This document shows, one piece after another, positions 44,902 to 56,130 of a stretch of 64,000 bases of DNA; within the stretch, counting starts at the first letter, position 1; every line of letters starts with the position of its first letter. Made by a program: the position numbers and the translations under genes. The notes under the pieces are model-generated. The model made no database searches, had not been told where the DNA came from, and worked only from the letters and a program-made list of their open reading frames with translations. This stretch comes from Chromatocurvus halotolerans (GTDB lineage: Bacteria > Pseudomonadota > Gammaproteobacteria > Pseudomonadales > Halieaceae): contig NZ_SLWX01000010.1 in the NCBI RefSeq assembly GCF_004340525.1, positions 1 through 64,000 of the forward strand, read 5' to 3'.

Positions 44902-47613
44902 TTACAGTGTGCGGGCAATCTCCTTGACTTCGAACACTTCGATCTGGTCGCCCACCTTGACGTCGGTGTAGTTCTTGACGCCGATACCGCACTCCATGCC
45001 ATTGCGCACTTCGCTGGCATCGTCCTTGAAGCGGCGCAGTGACTCCAGCTCACCTTCATAGATCACCACGTTGTCACGCAGCACGCGGATGGGCTTGGAG
45101 CGGTAGACCGTGCCTTCCGTGACCATGCAGCCGGCAATCTGGCCGAACTTCGGCGAGCTGAAGACATCGCGCACTTCGGCAATGCCCACGATTTCCTCGC
45201 GCATCTCCGGCGCCAGCATGCCGGTAAGCGCCAGCTTGACGTCGTCGATAAGATTGTAGATCACGTTGTAGTAACGCAGATCCACACCCTCGGCCTCCAC
45301 CAGTCGCCGCGCCGAGGCATCGGCGCGCACGTTGAAACCGAAAATAACCGCATCGGATGTCATGGCCAGTGTGACGTCGGTTTCGGCGATGCCGCCAACG
45401 CCGCTGGATACGATGTTCACCTGCACTTCCTCGTTGCCAAGATCGAGCAACGCGGTCTGGATCGCCTCGAGGGAACCGCGGACATCCGCCTTGACCACAA
45501 CATTCAGCGTGCGCTTCTCGCCCGCCGTCATGCTCTCGAACATATTGTCGAGCTTCGCCGCCTGCTGCCGCTGCAGCTTGTTGTCGCGGGTTTTTTCCTG
45601 ACGGAAGGCCGCGACGTCGCGGGCACGCTTCTCGCTTTCGACAACCGCGAACTGGTCACCGGCATCCGGCGTACCGTCGAGGCCCAGTATCTCCACCGGA
45701 ATGCTCGGACCGGCTTCCTCGATACTGACGCCGTTTTCGTCCAGCATGGCGCGAACGCGACCATAATGTGAACCGGCGAGCACGATATCACCCTGTCGCA
45801 GGGTACCGCTTTGCACCAGCAGTGATGCCACCGGGCCACGCCCTTTGTCGAGGCGCGACTCGATCACCAGACCCTGGCCGGGCACGTCCCGCGGCGCCTT
45901 CAGCTCCAGCAGCTCTGCCTGCAGCAGCACCGCATCCAGAAGATCCTCAATGCCGTCGCCGGTAATGGCGGAAACCGGTACGAACTGCGTGTCGCCCCCC
46001 CACTCTTCCGGAATGACTTCCTGCGCAGACAGCTCGTTCTTGACGCGATCGGGATCGGCACCTTCCTTGTCCATCTTGTTGACCGCCACAATCAGCGGCA
46101 CCCTGGCGGCGCGTGCGTGCTGCACGGCCTCGATGGTCTGCGGCATGACGCCGTCATCTGCTGCCACTACCAGGATCACGATGTCCGTGCTCTTGGCACC
46201 CCGGGCGCGCATGGCGGTAAACGCCGCGTGGCCCGGGGTATCCAGAAACGACACCATGCCGTGACCGGTTTCCACGTGGTAGGCACCAATGTGCTGCGTA
46301 ATACCCCCTGCCTCACCCGAGGCCACGTGAGCCTTGCGGATGAAGTCGAGCAGGGACGTCTTGCCGTGGTCCACGTGACCCATGACGGTGACTACAGGCG
46401 CCCGTGGTTCGGGGGTGCCATCGTGCTGGGACAGCGTTTCGGTCAGATCATCCTCGAGTGCATCGGCGCTGATGTGCCTCACATTGTGCCCGAGTTCCTC
46501 CACGACCAGCGTCGCGGTGTCGCGATCAATCATCTGATTGATGGTCGCCATCACGCCGAGCTTCATCAGCTCCTTGATCACTTCGCCGGATTTCACGGAC
46601 ATCTGCTGCGCAAGTCCGCCCACCGTGATCATGTCTGCGATTTCGACATCGTAGACTTTCTTCTCTGTGGGCATCTCGAATCCATGTCTGCCGTGTTCTT
46701 CGTGGGTGGCCTTCATCTTCTTGCGCCCGCCACGGCGACGCAGGCGTCCGCTTTCAGCCGCCTCAAGATCGGACAGTGACAGATTGTGACCACGCTGCTT
46801 GCCACGGCCAAGCGTGTCACTGCGGTTCAGGCGTCCCCGTGTACTCTTGTTGCGTCGCGGCTCTTCACGCGCCGCCGGCTCGGTTGGTGCCGCATGCAGC
46901 CGCTTGGGCTTGCGCGAGGCTTCCTCGCGGGCCTTGCGAGCCGTTTCCGCGGCCTCCTTCTGCTCTTCCTCAGCCTTGCGTGCTGCAACCGCAGCCTCGC
47001 GGGCCGCGGCTTCTTCCTGCTCCTTTTTCTGGCGGCGCAGTGCGGCGCGCTGGCGGAGCACTTCCGGATCCAGATTGGCGGGATCAAGGTCTTCTTCGTC
47101 AGGCTCGGGTTCAGGCTCGGGCGTGGGTTCGGGCGCCGTTTCAGGCTCTGTCACCGTCGGCGCCTCTACCGGCGGCTCGACAGGTACCTCAGGCGCAACC
47201 TCCGCCGCCGTCACTGTTTCCGTACTGGACGTCGCGGGACCTTCACCGGCAGCCTCGCTCAGCGTCTCCGCTGCAGGCGAATCCACCACATCTTCCGGTG
47301 CGCTCTCGGCCTCGTCGTCACGCTTGATATAGGTGCGCTTCTTGCGGACCTCGACGTTCACGGTCTTCTTGCCCTGTGACCCACCGGTGCGCAAGGTGCT
47401 GATCGTCTTGCGCTTGAGCGTGATCTTGCGCGGTGCATCCGTGGATTCACCGTGGTTACGCTTCAAAAAAGCCAGCAGCGTCTGCTTGTCCTCATCGGAC
47501 ACCACCTCATCGGCACCGTTGTGCGGCAAACCGGCGTCCTTCATCTGCTTGAGCAGACGCTCAACCGATGCATTCACGGATTTCGCCAGTTGCTCTACTG
47601 TCACCTGCGCCAT
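44902..47613 (-). CDS. infB: Translation initiation factor IF-2
   Basis: A 903-residue GTPase that places initiator tRNA on the 30S subunit. An N-terminal IF2_N domain ([25 protein letters not shown]) is followed by a long charged linker rich in Glu, Pro and Ala/Arg repeats (about 100-290). The GTPase motifs are [15 protein letters not shown] (about residue 412), DTPGH and NKMD, then the C-terminal domains that hold fMet-tRNA. Internal starts producing shorter forms, known in E. coli, cannot be judged here. Confidence 0.98.
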   Translation of the reverse strand: MAQVTVEQLAKSVNASVERLLKQMKDAGLPHNGADEVVSDEDKQTLLAFLKRNHGESTDAPRKITLKRKTISTLRTGGSQGKKTVNVEVRKKRTYIKRDDEAESAPEDVVDSPAAETLSEAAGEGPATSSTETVTAAEVAPEVPVEPPVEAPTVTEPETAPEPTPEPEPEPDEEDLDPANLDPEVLRQRAALRRQKKEQEEAAAREAAVAARKAEEEQKEAAETARKAREEASRKPKRLHAAPTEPAAREEPRRNKSTRGRLNRSDTLGRGKQRGHNLSLSDLEAAESGRLRRRGGRKKMKATHEEHGRHGFEMPTEKKVYDVEIADMITVGGLAQQMSVKSGEVIKELMKLGVMATINQMIDRDTATLVVEELGHNVRHISADALEDDLTETLSQHDGTPEPRAPVVTVMGHVDHGKTSLLDFIRKAHVASGEAGGITQHIGAYHVETGHGMVSFLDTPGHAAFTAMRARGAKSTDIVILVVAADDGVMPQTIEAVQHARAARVPLIVAVNKMDKEGADPDRVKNELSAQEVIPEEWGGDTQFVPVSAITGDGIEDLLDAVLLQAELLELKAPRDVPGQGLVIESRLDKGRGPVASLLVQSGTLRQGDIVLAGSHYGRVRAMLDENGVSIEEAGPSIPVEILGLDGTPDAGDQFAVVESEKRARDVAAFRQEKTRDNKLQRQQAAKLDNMFESMTAGEKRTLNVVVKADVRGSLEAIQTALLDLGNEEVQVNIVSSGVGGIAETDVTLAMTSDAVIFGFNVRADASARRLVEAEGVDLRYYNVIYNLIDDVKLALTGMLAPEMREEIVGIAEVRDVFSSPKFGQIAGCMVTEGTVYRSKPIRVLRDNVVIYEGELESLRRFKDDASEVRNGMECGIGVKNYTDVKVGDQIEVFEVKEIARTL

Positions 47614-47679
47614 TCAATACTCTCCTTTGGTACCCTGCCGACTGAAAACCACATCCGTCCTCGCAACCCGACGTCGCGT

Positions 47680-49173
47680 TTACTGTGCGTCTTCCTCGAA
47701 CCAGGGTTTGCGCGCCGTCATAATCAATTCGCCCGCGCGCGCTTCCGTCATCTCTTCAATATCCATCAATTCGTCGACACCCTGTTCGGCGAGGTCTTCC
47801 ATTGTCACCACACCGCGGCTGGCCAGGACATAGGCAAGATGGCGGTCCATCCCGTCCATGCCAATCAGATCTTCCGCCGGCTCGTTCGAACCCAGCTGCT
47901 CCTCGGACGCGATCGCCATCGTCAACAGCGCGTCCTTGGCTCTCGCCCTGAGCTCTTCGGCGATATCCTCGTCAAAGCCCTCGATAGCGGTCATCTCATC
48001 CAGGGGCACGTAAGCCACCTCTTCCAGGGTAGTAAATCCCTCTTCGACCAGGATGTCCGCAACGTCTTCGTCAATGTCCAGCTGATCCATGAAGTTCTGG
48101 ATAATCTGGCCCGCTTCGGCCTCATGCTTCTCGGCCGCCTCTTCATTGCTCATGACGTTGATGGTCCAGCCGGTGAGCTCGCTGGCGAGACGAACATTCT
48201 GACCCGAGCGGCCGATGGCCTGTGCGAGATTGCCCTCGGACACTGCCACGTCCATGGTGTGGCCATCCTCATCGACAACGATGGACTCCACTTCCGCCGG
48301 CGACATGGCGTTGATGACGAGCTGGGCAGGATTATCGTCCCAGAGGACGATATCCACACGCTCATTGTCCAGCTCATTGGATACTGCCTGCACGCGCGAA
48401 CCGCGCATGCCCACACAGGCTCCCACCGGGTCAATGCGCTGGTCGTTGGTTTTCACTGCGATTTTTGCCCGCGAACCCGGATCGCGGGCGGCGCTGCGAA
48501 TCTGGATAACCTCTTCCGCGATCTCCGGCACTTCGATCTTGAACAGTTCAATCAGCATCTCGGGGCACGAGCGGCTGAGAATAAGCTGGGGCCCACGGGT
48601 CTCGCTGCTGATTTCGCGCAGAATGGCCCGCACCCGGTCGTTGACCCGGAATGTCTCGCGACCGACCAGCTGATCCCGCGGCAGCAAACCCTCGGCGTTG
48701 TTTCCAAGATCCACGATGACATTGTCGCGGGTGACTTTCTTCACGGTGCCAGCCACCAGCTCACCCACTCGACTCTGATACGCCTCAACCACCTGCTGAC
48801 GCTCGGCATCGCGGACTCGCTGTACGATCACCTGCTTGGCTGTCTGGGCGGCAATACGCCCGAAGCTCACGTTTTCCACCTGCTCTTCGAAGATATCGCC
48901 GGGCTTCAGTGCCGGATCCTTCTCAATGGCTTCCTCGGTGGTGAGCTGCGTGCCGAGCAGTGCTATTTCGTCATCGGGAACCACAAGCCATCGACGCACG
49001 GTTTCGTAGTCACCGGTCTTGCGATCAATGGTGACCTCGATGTCGGCGTCCTCGTCGTAGCGCTTCTTGGTGGCAGTCGCCAGGGCGAGCTCAATGGCCT
49101 CGAAGATGATATCCTCGGATACGCCCTTTTCGTTGGATACCGCTTCTGCAACCAGCAGGATTTCTTTCGTCAT
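47680..49173 (-). CDS. nusA: Transcription termination/antitermination factor NusA
   Basis: A 497-residue RNA polymerase-binding protein. The N-terminal domain ([17 protein letters not shown]) is followed by an S1 domain (about 135-200), two KH domains with [19 protein letters not shown] and [18 protein letters not shown], and two acidic C-terminal repeats. It lies 30 bases after rimP and 66 before infB, the conserved operon order. Confidence 0.98.
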   Translation of the reverse strand: MTKEILLVAEAVSNEKGVSEDIIFEAIELALATATKKRYDEDADIEVTIDRKTGDYETVRRWLVVPDDEIALLGTQLTTEEAIEKDPALKPGDIFEEQVENVSFGRIAAQTAKQVIVQRVRDAERQQVVEAYQSRVGELVAGTVKKVTRDNVIVDLGNNAEGLLPRDQLVGRETFRVNDRVRAILREISSETRGPQLILSRSCPEMLIELFKIEVPEIAEEVIQIRSAARDPGSRAKIAVKTNDQRIDPVGACVGMRGSRVQAVSNELDNERVDIVLWDDNPAQLVINAMSPAEVESIVVDEDGHTMDVAVSEGNLAQAIGRSGQNVRLASELTGWTINVMSNEEAAEKHEAEAGQIIQNFMDQLDIDEDVADILVEEGFTTLEEVAYVPLDEMTAIEGFDEDIAEELRARAKDALLTMAIASEEQLGSNEPAEDLIGMDGMDRHLAYVLASRGVVTMEDLAEQGVDELMDIEEMTEARAGELIMTARKPWFEEDAQ

Positions 49174-49203
49174 CAGTCACCTTGCCCCAGGCCGACGCCA
49201 AGG

Positions 49204-49659
49204 CTACGCCTTGAGCTCTACACGTGCCTTGTCTATTTGATCAAACGGCAGCAGGTACTCGTGATCTTCTACCTGCACCACAACATCCTCGCCCTCTATG
49301 CCCTTGAGAACCCCACGAAAACGGCGCTGGCCCTCATAGGGCGTGCGCAATCTCACGTCCACCGCCTCTCCGCTGAACCGGTCATACTGCGGGAGACTGA
49401 ACAGACGGCGGTCAAGGCCCGGCGATGAGACCTCGAGCGTGTAATCGCCGGCAATGGGGTCCTCGACATCCAGCACGCTGCCGACCTGGGCACTGACCAG
49501 TGCGCAGTCGTCAACGCTAATGCCGGCATCGCGGTCGATATACAACCTGAGCACACTGTGGCGCCCCTGAGACAGGTGCTCGACTCCCCATAGCTCGAAG
49601 CCCAGCGCCTCCACTGTCGGCTGCAGCAGCTGCCGCAATGTCTCTTCTCTGCTGCTCAC
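49204..49659 (-). CDS. rimP: Ribosome maturation factor RimP
   Basis: A 151-residue factor for 30S assembly. The blocks GFELWGVEHLSQGRHSVLRLYIDRDAGISVDDC and SSPGLDRRLF fit the family. The start is GTG (49659) with GGGAGA six bases upstream. It is the first protein gene after the initiator tRNA on this strand; a terminator lies between them. Confidence 0.96.
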   Translation of the reverse strand: MSSREETLRQLLQPTVEALGFELWGVEHLSQGRHSVLRLYIDRDAGISVDDCALVSAQVGSVLDVEDPIAGDYTLEVSSPGLDRRLFSLPQYDRFSGEAVDVRLRTPYEGQRRFRGVLKGIEGEDVVVQVEDHEYLLPFDQIDKARVELKA

Positions 49660-49708
49660 GGATCTCCCGTCAAGCCTTTACATCATCTACGAAAAAGACG
49701 CCATATAC

Positions 49709-49734
49709 GAAAAAGCCCCATAAAGGGGCTTTTC
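49709..49734 (-). terminator. Terminator between tRNA-fMet and rimP
   Basis: AAAAGCCCC (49711-49719) and GGGGCTTTT (49725-49733) form a 9-bp stem with a 5-base loop. On the minus strand a T run follows. It would end part of the tRNA transcript while letting some read through into rimP-nusA. Confidence 0.85.
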
Positions 49735-49771
49735 ACGTCGCATCACTGGTATCGGAGCAAGTGATGCAAAT

Positions 49772-49848
<77 letters not shown>

Positions 49849-50140
49849 TCAAAACACGCTCATGATAGAAACGCATACCTACTGCTACCTGCGTTACTAC
49901 CCCGGAAACCGCCCTCAAGCTGCCTCCGTTGAGGTGGCGTAGTATAGGTATGCGTCGATAGCGGGTCAACCGGTTTCGACAAAAGAATCCGCCGTCGCCA
50001 CACGTCGGCATGGCGCCTGCCAACTGACGACCACGAACAATCAGGATACACTTCACGCGACACAACGGTTGCTCGGATCCGCAATGCCGCCAGCATACCG
50101 TGGCCACCGGTATCGAGGGATGACGGCGGTATGCGACGAT

Positions 50141-50158
50141 CCGTCATATTTCTGTAAC
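50141..50158 (+). promoter_or_regulatory. Pho box upstream of pstS
   Basis: CCGTCATATTTCTGTAAC fits the PhoB site layout CTGTCAT-N4-CTGTCAY: two 7-base repeats (CCGTCAT and CTGTAAC) around AT-rich ATTT. It lies 116 bases before the pstS start. The rest of the 49849-50274 gap holds no gene I can support. Confidence 0.8.
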
Positions 50159-50274
50159 AATTTGCAGGCATCCTGTCCTGCCGGGCAGTGCTGGCCAGCA
50201 TTCCGACTGGAGCCCCGTCAGCAATGTCAGACTGCGTTACCTGTATCCACGGCGATTGAAAGCCAGAGGAGTTT

Positions 50275-51258
50275 ATGACCACATACCGATCGATCCTTAC
50301 TGTCTCGATCCTCAGTGCCACGCTGGCTGTCGCTGCAGCGGCACGGGAAGTCATTTCCATTGATGGATCCTCCACCGTGTTCCCGATTTCCGAGGCTTTC
50401 GCGGAAGAATTCCAGATCGAGACGCGCACGCGCGTGACGGTCGGCCTGTCTGGTACCGGCGGCGGATTCAAAAAATTCTGCCGCGGCGAAACGGACTTTA
50501 CCGGGGCGTCAAGACCGATTCGCAAGGGTGAATTGGAGGAATGCCGTGAAAATGGGGTTGAGTTCATAGAGCTGCCCATCGCCATGGACGCTCTCGCCAA
50601 CGTTGTCCATCCGGACAACGACTGGGCGCAATGCATGACTGTCGACGAGCTGCGTCGCATGTGGGAGCCCGAGGCCCAGGGCACGATCACCAACTGGAAC
50701 CAGATACGTGACACCTTCCCGGATGCGCCGTTGCGCCTGTTTGGCGCCGGGGTGGACTCGGGCACTTATGACTATTACACGTTTGCGCTCACCGGCGTGG
50801 AGCATTACTCGCGTGGCGACTTTACCGCGACGGAGGACGATAACGTCACCGTTCAGGGCGTCTCCTCGGATCGCAATGCCTTCGGTTTCCTTGGCCTTGC
50901 CTACCTCGACGAGAACCGCAGCCGTCTCCGTGCCGTGACGATCAGACAGGAAGACGGCAGCTGCGTAGGCCCCAGCGTCGAAACTGCGCGCGACGGCAGC
51001 TACCAGCCGCTGTCACGGCCACTGTTCATGTACGTCAACGCCTCCGCCCTTGATCGGCCTGCGGTGCAGGCTTATGCCGATTACATGATGGATCCCGAGA
51101 ACGGCGTATTCCTGGTTGAGGAAGTGGGCTATGTCCCACTGCCGGAAGAAGCGTTCGAAATGGGCCGTGCGAAGATCAAGGCACGCAAGACAGGAAGCTA
51201 TTTCGATGGCGGCTCGGAAGTCGGCGTGATGATAGAGGACCTGCTGGCAATCGAGTAA
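50275..51258 (+). CDS. pstS: Phosphate ABC transporter, substrate-binding protein
   Basis: A 327-residue periplasmic phosphate-binding protein. A signal peptide (cut after about residue 22, AAAA) precedes the phosphate-binding fold: [20 protein letters not shown], the phosphate loop [20 protein letters not shown] and the [16 protein letters not shown] hinge. It is PstS of the family paired with longer PstC/PstA. A strong hairpin with a T run follows before pstC, which would let pstS be made in excess over the membrane genes. Confidence 0.93.
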   Translation: MTTYRSILTVSILSATLAVAAAAREVISIDGSSTVFPISEAFAEEFQIETRTRVTVGLSGTGGGFKKFCRGETDFTGASRPIRKGELEECRENGVEFIELPIAMDALANVVHPDNDWAQCMTVDELRRMWEPEAQGTITNWNQIRDTFPDAPLRLFGAGVDSGTYDYYTFALTGVEHYSRGDFTATEDDNVTVQGVSSDRNAFGFLGLAYLDENRSRLRAVTIRQEDGSCVGPSVETARDGSYQPLSRPLFMYVNASALDRPAVQAYADYMMDPENGVFLVEEVGYVPLPEEAFEMGRAKIKARKTGSYFDGGSEVGVMIEDLLAIE

Positions 51259-51273
51259 GCTCTGACGCACCGG

Positions 51274-51312
51274 GGCGAGTGGTCACAGAGGCCACTCGCC
51301 TTTCTTGTTTTT
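51274..51312 (+). terminator. Intercistronic terminator/attenuator between pstS and pstC
   Basis: GGCGAGTGG (51274-51282) and CCACTCGCC (51292-51300) form a 9-bp stem with a 9-base loop, followed by TTTCTTGTTTTT. It lies 16 bases after the pstS stop and 17 before pstC, so partial termination would lower pstCAB relative to pstS. Confidence 0.8.
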
Positions 51313-51328
51313 GAGGCCAGGGGGACGC

Positions 51329-52261
51329 ATGGCTCCAACCAGAATTCCAAATGCGACGGAACTGGTTGCATCGGGATTTGTCGCCCGACGCAAGCTGCTG
51401 AGTCGGGTGATGTCGGTGCTTCTTTTTCTGTGCGCCGCACTGTCCGTGTTTGTCACAACGGCAATTGTGGTGATTCTTGTCTCGGAGTCCTGGGAGTTTT
51501 TTGCCCAGGTGTCGATTATCGATTTCCTGACGGGCACCATGTGGACACCGGTGTTTGCCAATCCCCAGTTCGGCGTGCTGCCTCTGCTGCTGGCGACCCT
51601 GCAGACCGCGGCACTGGCCATGATGATCGCCGTACCGATGGGGCTGCTCATGTCCATCTACCTGAGCGAGTACGCCAACCCGAAGGTCCGGGAAATCATG
51701 AAACCGGCGCTGGAACTGCTTGAGGCGGTGCCGACCGTGGTCTACGGCTACTTCGCGCTACTGGTCATGACTCCATTCCTGCAGAAATTCATCCCGGGGC
51801 TTGCCGGCATCAATCTGCTGGTTCCGGGCATCATCCTTGGCATCATGATTCTGCCCTACGTGGTCTCGGTCAGCGAGGACGCCATGCGGGCGGTGCCCAA
51901 CGGGCTCCGCGAGGGCGCCTATGCGCTGGGCATGTCCAAATGGCAGGTGGCGCTGCGCGTGGTCGTGCCCGGCGCCTTTTCGGGCATTACTGCCGCGTTC
52001 ATCCTCGGCATGTCCCGCGCCGTGGGCGAAACCATGGTTCTCGCCATCGCGGCGGGACAGAACCCCAACCTGACCTTCGACCCGCGCGAAGGCGCCGCCA
52101 CCATCACCGCCTATATTGTGCAGGTCAGCCTGGGTGACCTGCCCCATGGTTCGCTGGCCTACTCCACCATCTTTTCTACCGGTCTTGTGCTTTTCATCAT
52201 GACGCTCGGCTTCAATCTCGCCGGGTTCTATCTGCGCAAGCGCTTCCGCGAGGCTTACTGA
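51329..52261 (+). CDS. pstC: Phosphate ABC transporter permease PstC
   Basis: A 310-residue inner-membrane permease with six membrane segments and the EAA-type loop contacting PstB (VPNGLREGAYALGMSKWQVALRVVVPGAFSGI). ATG 51329 follows AGGGGG nine bases upstream; a longer frame with TTG lacks such a signal. It is one base from pstA. Works with PstA, PstB and PstS in high-affinity phosphate uptake. Confidence 0.93.
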   Translation: MAPTRIPNATELVASGFVARRKLLSRVMSVLLFLCAALSVFVTTAIVVILVSESWEFFAQVSIIDFLTGTMWTPVFANPQFGVLPLLLATLQTAALAMMIAVPMGLLMSIYLSEYANPKVREIMKPALELLEAVPTVVYGYFALLVMTPFLQKFIPGLAGINLLVPGIILGIMILPYVVSVSEDAMRAVPNGLREGAYALGMSKWQVALRVVVPGAFSGITAAFILGMSRAVGETMVLAIAAGQNPNLTFDPREGAATITAYIVQVSLGDLPHGSLAYSTIFSTGLVLFIMTLGFNLAGFYLRKRFREAY

Positions 52262-52262
52262 T

Positions 52263-53216
52263 ATGGCGTTTACCAGCAGCGGAAACCTGTCCTCGGCAGA
52301 GATGTCAACACGCGACGCCATCGGTGCCGTCAATCGCGCCAAACGCATCGACAAGATATTCGCCGTAGGCGGCATACTGGTCATGGTTATCGCCATGGGT
52401 CTGCTGTTTGCCCTCATCGGCGACCTCGTGGTGCGCGGTCTGGGCCGCATCGATTACGACTTCCTGACCAGCTTTCCGTCCCGCCGCGCCGAGCGCGCTG
52501 GCATACTGTCTGCCTGGGTCGGCTCTATCCTCGTGATGCTGACAACGGCATTTCTCGCCATCCCCGTTGGCGTGGCGGCGGGCCTGTATCTCGAGGAGTA
52601 TGCGCGCAAGGGCTGGCTGTCGAATATCATCGAGATCAACGTGTCCAACCTGGCCGGGGTACCTTCAATCATTTACGGTCTGCTCGCACTCGGGCTGTTT
52701 GTGTATGGCCTGGACCTGGGCAAGACCATCCTTGTCGCCGGTATGACTCTGGGCCTGCTCATTCTGCCTATCGTGATCGTATCGACCCGGGAGGCGGTGC
52801 GCGCCATTCCGCGAGTGATCAAGGAAGGTGCCTATGGCCTCGGGGCCGACCAGTGGCAGGTCATGTGGCACTACATCATCCCCGCGGCGCGCCCCGGCAT
52901 TCTCACCGGTGCCATTGTCGGCCTGTCGCGGGCAATCGGCGAGACGGCACCCATCATCACTATCGGCGCCCTGACGTTCATTGCCTTCCTGCCGCCGGCA
53001 CCGGTTTCAGGGGACTTTCCGTTCATCAACTTCGACTGGCTGACCGACGGTTTCACGGTACTTCCGATCCAGATGTTCAACTGGATTTCCCGTCCGCAGG
53101 CCGATTTTCACGTCAACGCCGCCGCCACCGGGGTGGTGCTGATGGCGCTCACCCTGTCCCTGAACGGGATTGCGATATGGATCCGCTACCGTCTGCGCCG
53201 CGAGCACCACAATTGA
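52263..53216 (+). CDS. pstA: Phosphate ABC transporter permease PstA
   Basis: A 317-residue partner permease with six membrane segments and the loop [38 protein letters not shown] 52263 follows the pstC stop by one base. pstB starts 32 bases after its end. Confidence 0.93.
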   Translation: MAFTSSGNLSSAEMSTRDAIGAVNRAKRIDKIFAVGGILVMVIAMGLLFALIGDLVVRGLGRIDYDFLTSFPSRRAERAGILSAWVGSILVMLTTAFLAIPVGVAAGLYLEEYARKGWLSNIIEINVSNLAGVPSIIYGLLALGLFVYGLDLGKTILVAGMTLGLLILPIVIVSTREAVRAIPRVIKEGAYGLGADQWQVMWHYIIPAARPGILTGAIVGLSRAIGETAPIITIGALTFIAFLPPAPVSGDFPFINFDWLTDGFTVLPIQMFNWISRPQADFHVNAAATGVVLMALTLSLNGIAIWIRYRLRREHHN

Positions 53217-53247
53217 ATACACCGAATCGCCAAATCTGGAACCTGCG

Positions 53248-54093
53248 ATGACCAATATGCCCGACAAGAGAGCTGCGGAAGCCACGACAGATGCCGACCA
53301 GCCACCCATTCCGCCCCGCAAAGAAAAAGCGCCCTTGAGAGCGCGGGTGGAAAACCTCAATTTCTACTACGCCGATGGTTTCCAGGCCCTGCGCAACGTT
53401 TCAATGCCGATTCTCGATCGACAGGTGACGGCACTCATCGGACCGTCCGGCTGCGGCAAGTCGACCTTGCTGCGCTGCTACAACCGCATGCATGATCTCT
53501 ATCCGGGCAATCGTTATGAAGGATCGGTGATTCTGGAGCCGGAGGGAGAAAACCTGATCGGCCCGGATGCCGACCCGGTGCTGGTGCGTCTGCGCATTGG
53601 CATGGTATTCCAGAAGCCCAACCCCTTTCCCAAATCCATTTACGAAAACGTCGCCGCTGGCCTGCGGGTGCGCGGTGTCCGCAACCGGGCGCTCATCGAC
53701 GAAGCCGTTGAAACCGCGCTGCGCCGTGCCGCCATCTGGGATGAGGTAAAAGATCGGCTGGACGGATCCGCCTACGATATGTCCGGTGGCCAGCAGCAGC
53801 GCCTGTGTATTGCCCGCGCGCTGGCCCCGAACCCGGAAATCCTGCTTCTGGACGAGCCCACGTCAGCACTGGACCCCATTGCCACGGCAAAGGTCGAGGA
53901 TCTGGTGCAGGAGCTGTCGAAAGATGTGACGGTGGTCATCGTGACGCACAACATGCAGCAGGCCGCGCGAATCTCGAATCGCACGGCCTTCATGCACATC
54001 GGCCAGCTGATGGAGTTCGACGAGACCAGCAAGATCTTCACCAATCCCTCGCACCCGCGCACAGAGGCCTACATCACGGGCCGCTACGGCTGA
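53248..54093 (+). CDS. pstB: Phosphate ABC transporter ATPase PstB
   Basis: A 281-residue ABC ATPase. Walker [14 protein letters not shown]-loop FQKPNPFP (the PstB hallmark), signature [14 protein letters not shown] and Walker [13 protein letters not shown] are complete, with the switch His in [10 protein letters not shown]. It has an N-terminal tail of about 35 residues. The phoU gene that normally follows pstB is absent; the next gene faces the other way. Confidence 0.95.
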   Translation: MTNMPDKRAAEATTDADQPPIPPRKEKAPLRARVENLNFYYADGFQALRNVSMPILDRQVTALIGPSGCGKSTLLRCYNRMHDLYPGNRYEGSVILEPEGENLIGPDADPVLVRLRIGMVFQKPNPFPKSIYENVAAGLRVRGVRNRALIDEAVETALRRAAIWDEVKDRLDGSAYDMSGGQQQRLCIARALAPNPEILLLDEPTSALDPIATAKVEDLVQELSKDVTVVIVTHNMQQAARISNRTAFMHIGQLMEFDETSKIFTNPSHPRTEAYITGRYG

Positions 54094-54147
54094 TTCGACA
54101 CCCGTCAGCTTTTTTCAAGCGCTTCGCCCGGCGGTCCGGGCCGGGCA

Positions 54148-55197
54148 TCAGGCCACCGTCACGCCATCGCAGAGATAGACGTCCTGGATGGCGTGCAGTA
54201 GCCGCACACCTTCCGCCATGGGTTTCTGGAAAGCCTTGCGACCCGTAATCAGCCCCATGCCGCCGGCGCGCTTGTTGATCACCGCTGTACGCACGGCCTG
54301 ATGAAGATCGTCACTACCGGAGGCGCCGCCCGAGTTGATCAGCCCGATACGTCCCATGTAGCAGTTGGCGACCTGGAAACGGGCGAGCTCGATCGGATGA
54401 TCGACAGCCAGCTCCGAATACACCCGCTCATGGGTCTTGCCGAAATCCAGCGCCTTGAAACCACCGTTCACCGTCGCCTGCTTCTGCTTGACGATATCGG
54501 CACCCACCGTTACCGCCAGGTGATTGGCCTGCCCCGTGAGGTCCGCCGACGTATGATAATCGGTCCCTTTGTCCTTGAACGCCGGATTGCGAAGATAGGC
54601 CCACAGCACCGTCACCAGGCCCAGTTCATGGGCGCGGGCAAACGCAGCGGACACTTCCTCGATCTGCCGGCGGGACTCGGGCGAACCGAAATAGATGGTT
54701 GCGCCCACGGCCACGGCTCCGAGCTCAAACGCCTGCTCAACCCCGGCAAACAGCGTCTGATCGTAATGATTCGGATAGGTCAGCAATTCATTGTGGTTGA
54801 GCTTGACCAGAAACGGAATCCTGTGGGCGTAGCGCCGACTCACTGAGGCCAGAACGCCGTAGGTGGAAGCAATGGCATTGCACCCACCCTCCATCGCCAG
54901 TTCGACCAGGTTTGCTGGATCAAAATACAGTGGGTTGGGGGCAAATGATGCCGCAGCAGAATGTTCCACCCCCTGATCGACCGGCAGAATCGAGACATAA
55001 CCCGTATGCTTCAGCCGTCCATGACCGAGGATTGCCTGCAGGTTGCGCAGGACGGCGTTGGAGCGATCGCTGTCCGACAGCACACGAGAGACGTAGTCGG
55101 GGCCCGGCAAGTGCAGTTGGTCACGACCAATGCCGTGACACCTGTAGCCGAGCAGCGCGTCTGCTTCATCGCCAAGAATGCGCTCAATGTCGCTCAT
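54148..55197 (-). CDS. fbaB: Class I fructose-bisphosphate aldolase (FbaB/DhnA type)
   Basis: A 349-residue Schiff-base aldolase that splits fructose 1,6-bisphosphate. Family blocks include [47 protein letters not shown] and LINSGGASG. The Lys in the ADIVKQK region is the likely Schiff-base residue. With the PPi-phosphofructokinase and tpiA also in the window, it supports a reversible glycolysis/gluconeogenesis route. It is convergent with pstB. Confidence 0.92.
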   Translation of the reverse strand: MSDIERILGDEADALLGYRCHGIGRDQLHLPGPDYVSRVLSDSDRSNAVLRNLQAILGHGRLKHTGYVSILPVDQGVEHSAAASFAPNPLYFDPANLVELAMEGGCNAIASTYGVLASVSRRYAHRIPFLVKLNHNELLTYPNHYDQTLFAGVEQAFELGAVAVGATIYFGSPESRRQIEEVSAAFARAHELGLVTVLWAYLRNPAFKDKGTDYHTSADLTGQANHLAVTVGADIVKQKQATVNGGFKALDFGKTHERVYSELAVDHPIELARFQVANCYMGRIGLINSGGASGSDDLHQAVRTAVINKRAGGMGLITGRKAFQKPMAEGVRLLHAIQDVYLCDGVTVA

Positions 55198-55401
55198 CGA
55201 TTACCTCCCACCATTCTGACTGTCGATGTGGCCATCAAGAGTAAAAAAGTCGCCGGGAGAAATCATCCCTGTGGCCGAATTAACGCGCTGCATGCCTTTG
55301 GTCTCTCGCAGGGCACAAGCCCCCACGAAATGCATGGTGTATATTGAGAAGTGTTTGCACTACTATTCTCAGCGCTAGTTTTGTCGCGGGGAGAGGCAGG
55401 T

Positions 55402-56001
55402 ATGAGCAACATGTTAAACGCGGTACACAAACGCATTTTTGGCACCAGCGTCATGCTTTTCTGTATGGGCCTACTCGGTGCCTGCAGTGGTGTCGACATC
55501 ACTCCGGCGGCAACGGAGACATTCGCGGCCACGAACTACACGCGCTACGCCTGGCGCAGTGAGCCACTCTCGCAAACCGGCTATAGCAAGGATATGCTGG
55601 CGATAAAGAGCCCGTCTATCCGCGCCGGTGTCGAAGAAAAAATGGCGCAACTCGGTTACCGACGCGTCGACAGGGCCGAGGCCGAATTCCTTGTCGAGTA
55701 CTTTGCCACCCCCGGCTACAACGATGGGCAGCTGTCGCACGGCGGATCCAACGACATGCTGTACGGGAGTTCCGTCAACCGCCAGATTGATGGCGCGTCA
55801 GCCAACAATGCCCTCGCTCTGAGTCGCCCGGTGGAGACCGGAGACATGCAGCTGGTGTTTTTTGATGCCGCGACAAACGATGTGCTGTGGCGGGTTCAGA
55901 TCAGTATCGTCGTCGAGGATGCGAATCGTATTGATCATGACGAGGTGCGCAACGCCGTGGGGAAAGGCGTGTCTGCGCTCCCGCCGGTGCGGGACCTTTA
56001 A
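55402..56001 (+). CDS. DUF4136 lipoprotein
   Basis: A 199-residue envelope lipoprotein of unknown function. A signal peptide (about residues 12-28) ends in the lipobox LLGAC. The DUF4136 domain shows the SPSIRAGVEEKMAQLGYRRVDRAEAEFLVEYF pattern followed by a glycine-rich middle. ATG 55402 (MSNMLNAVHKR) is chosen over an upstream ATG 17 codons earlier. It stands alone between fbaB and tRNA-Leu and runs against the tRNA. Confidence 0.8.
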   Translation: MSNMLNAVHKRIFGTSVMLFCMGLLGACSGVDITPAATETFAATNYTRYAWRSEPLSQTGYSKDMLAIKSPSIRAGVEEKMAQLGYRRVDRAEAEFLVEYFATPGYNDGQLSHGGSNDMLYGSSVNRQIDGASANNALALSRPVETGDMQLVFFDAATNDVLWRVQISIVVEDANRIDHDEVRNAVGKGVSALPPVRDL

Positions 56002-56018
56002 TCCGCGCTTACTGTGTA

Positions 56019-56104
56019 TGGTGCCGAAGGCGGGACTTGAACCCGCACGAGCATAGCTCACTACCCCCTCAAGATAGCGTGTCTACCAATTCCACCACTT
56101 CGGC
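56019..56104 (-). tRNA. tRNA-Leu (GAG)
   Basis: An 86-nt class II tRNA gene with encoded CCA. The anticodon loop reads CTTGAGG with anticodon GAG. A long variable arm (GAGCTATGCTC) and acceptor stem GCCGAAG/CTTCGGC are clear, and the T arm GGGTTCAAGTCCC is normal. It follows secG on the same strand, the conserved neighbour. Confidence 0.96.
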
Positions 56105-56130
56105 TGGGGACGCGTATGATACAGCGCAAT

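Noticed and set aside
47452-49428. A 658-codon open frame on the + strand across nusA
   Set aside because: It is antisense to nusA and rimP, whose domains are intact on the minus strand. The long frame follows from the GC-rich codon pattern and has no family match.
54095-54150. Standard terminator between pstB and fbaB
   Set aside because: A GC stem (CGCCCGGC/GCCGGGC) is present but no T run follows on either strand, so I did not call it.
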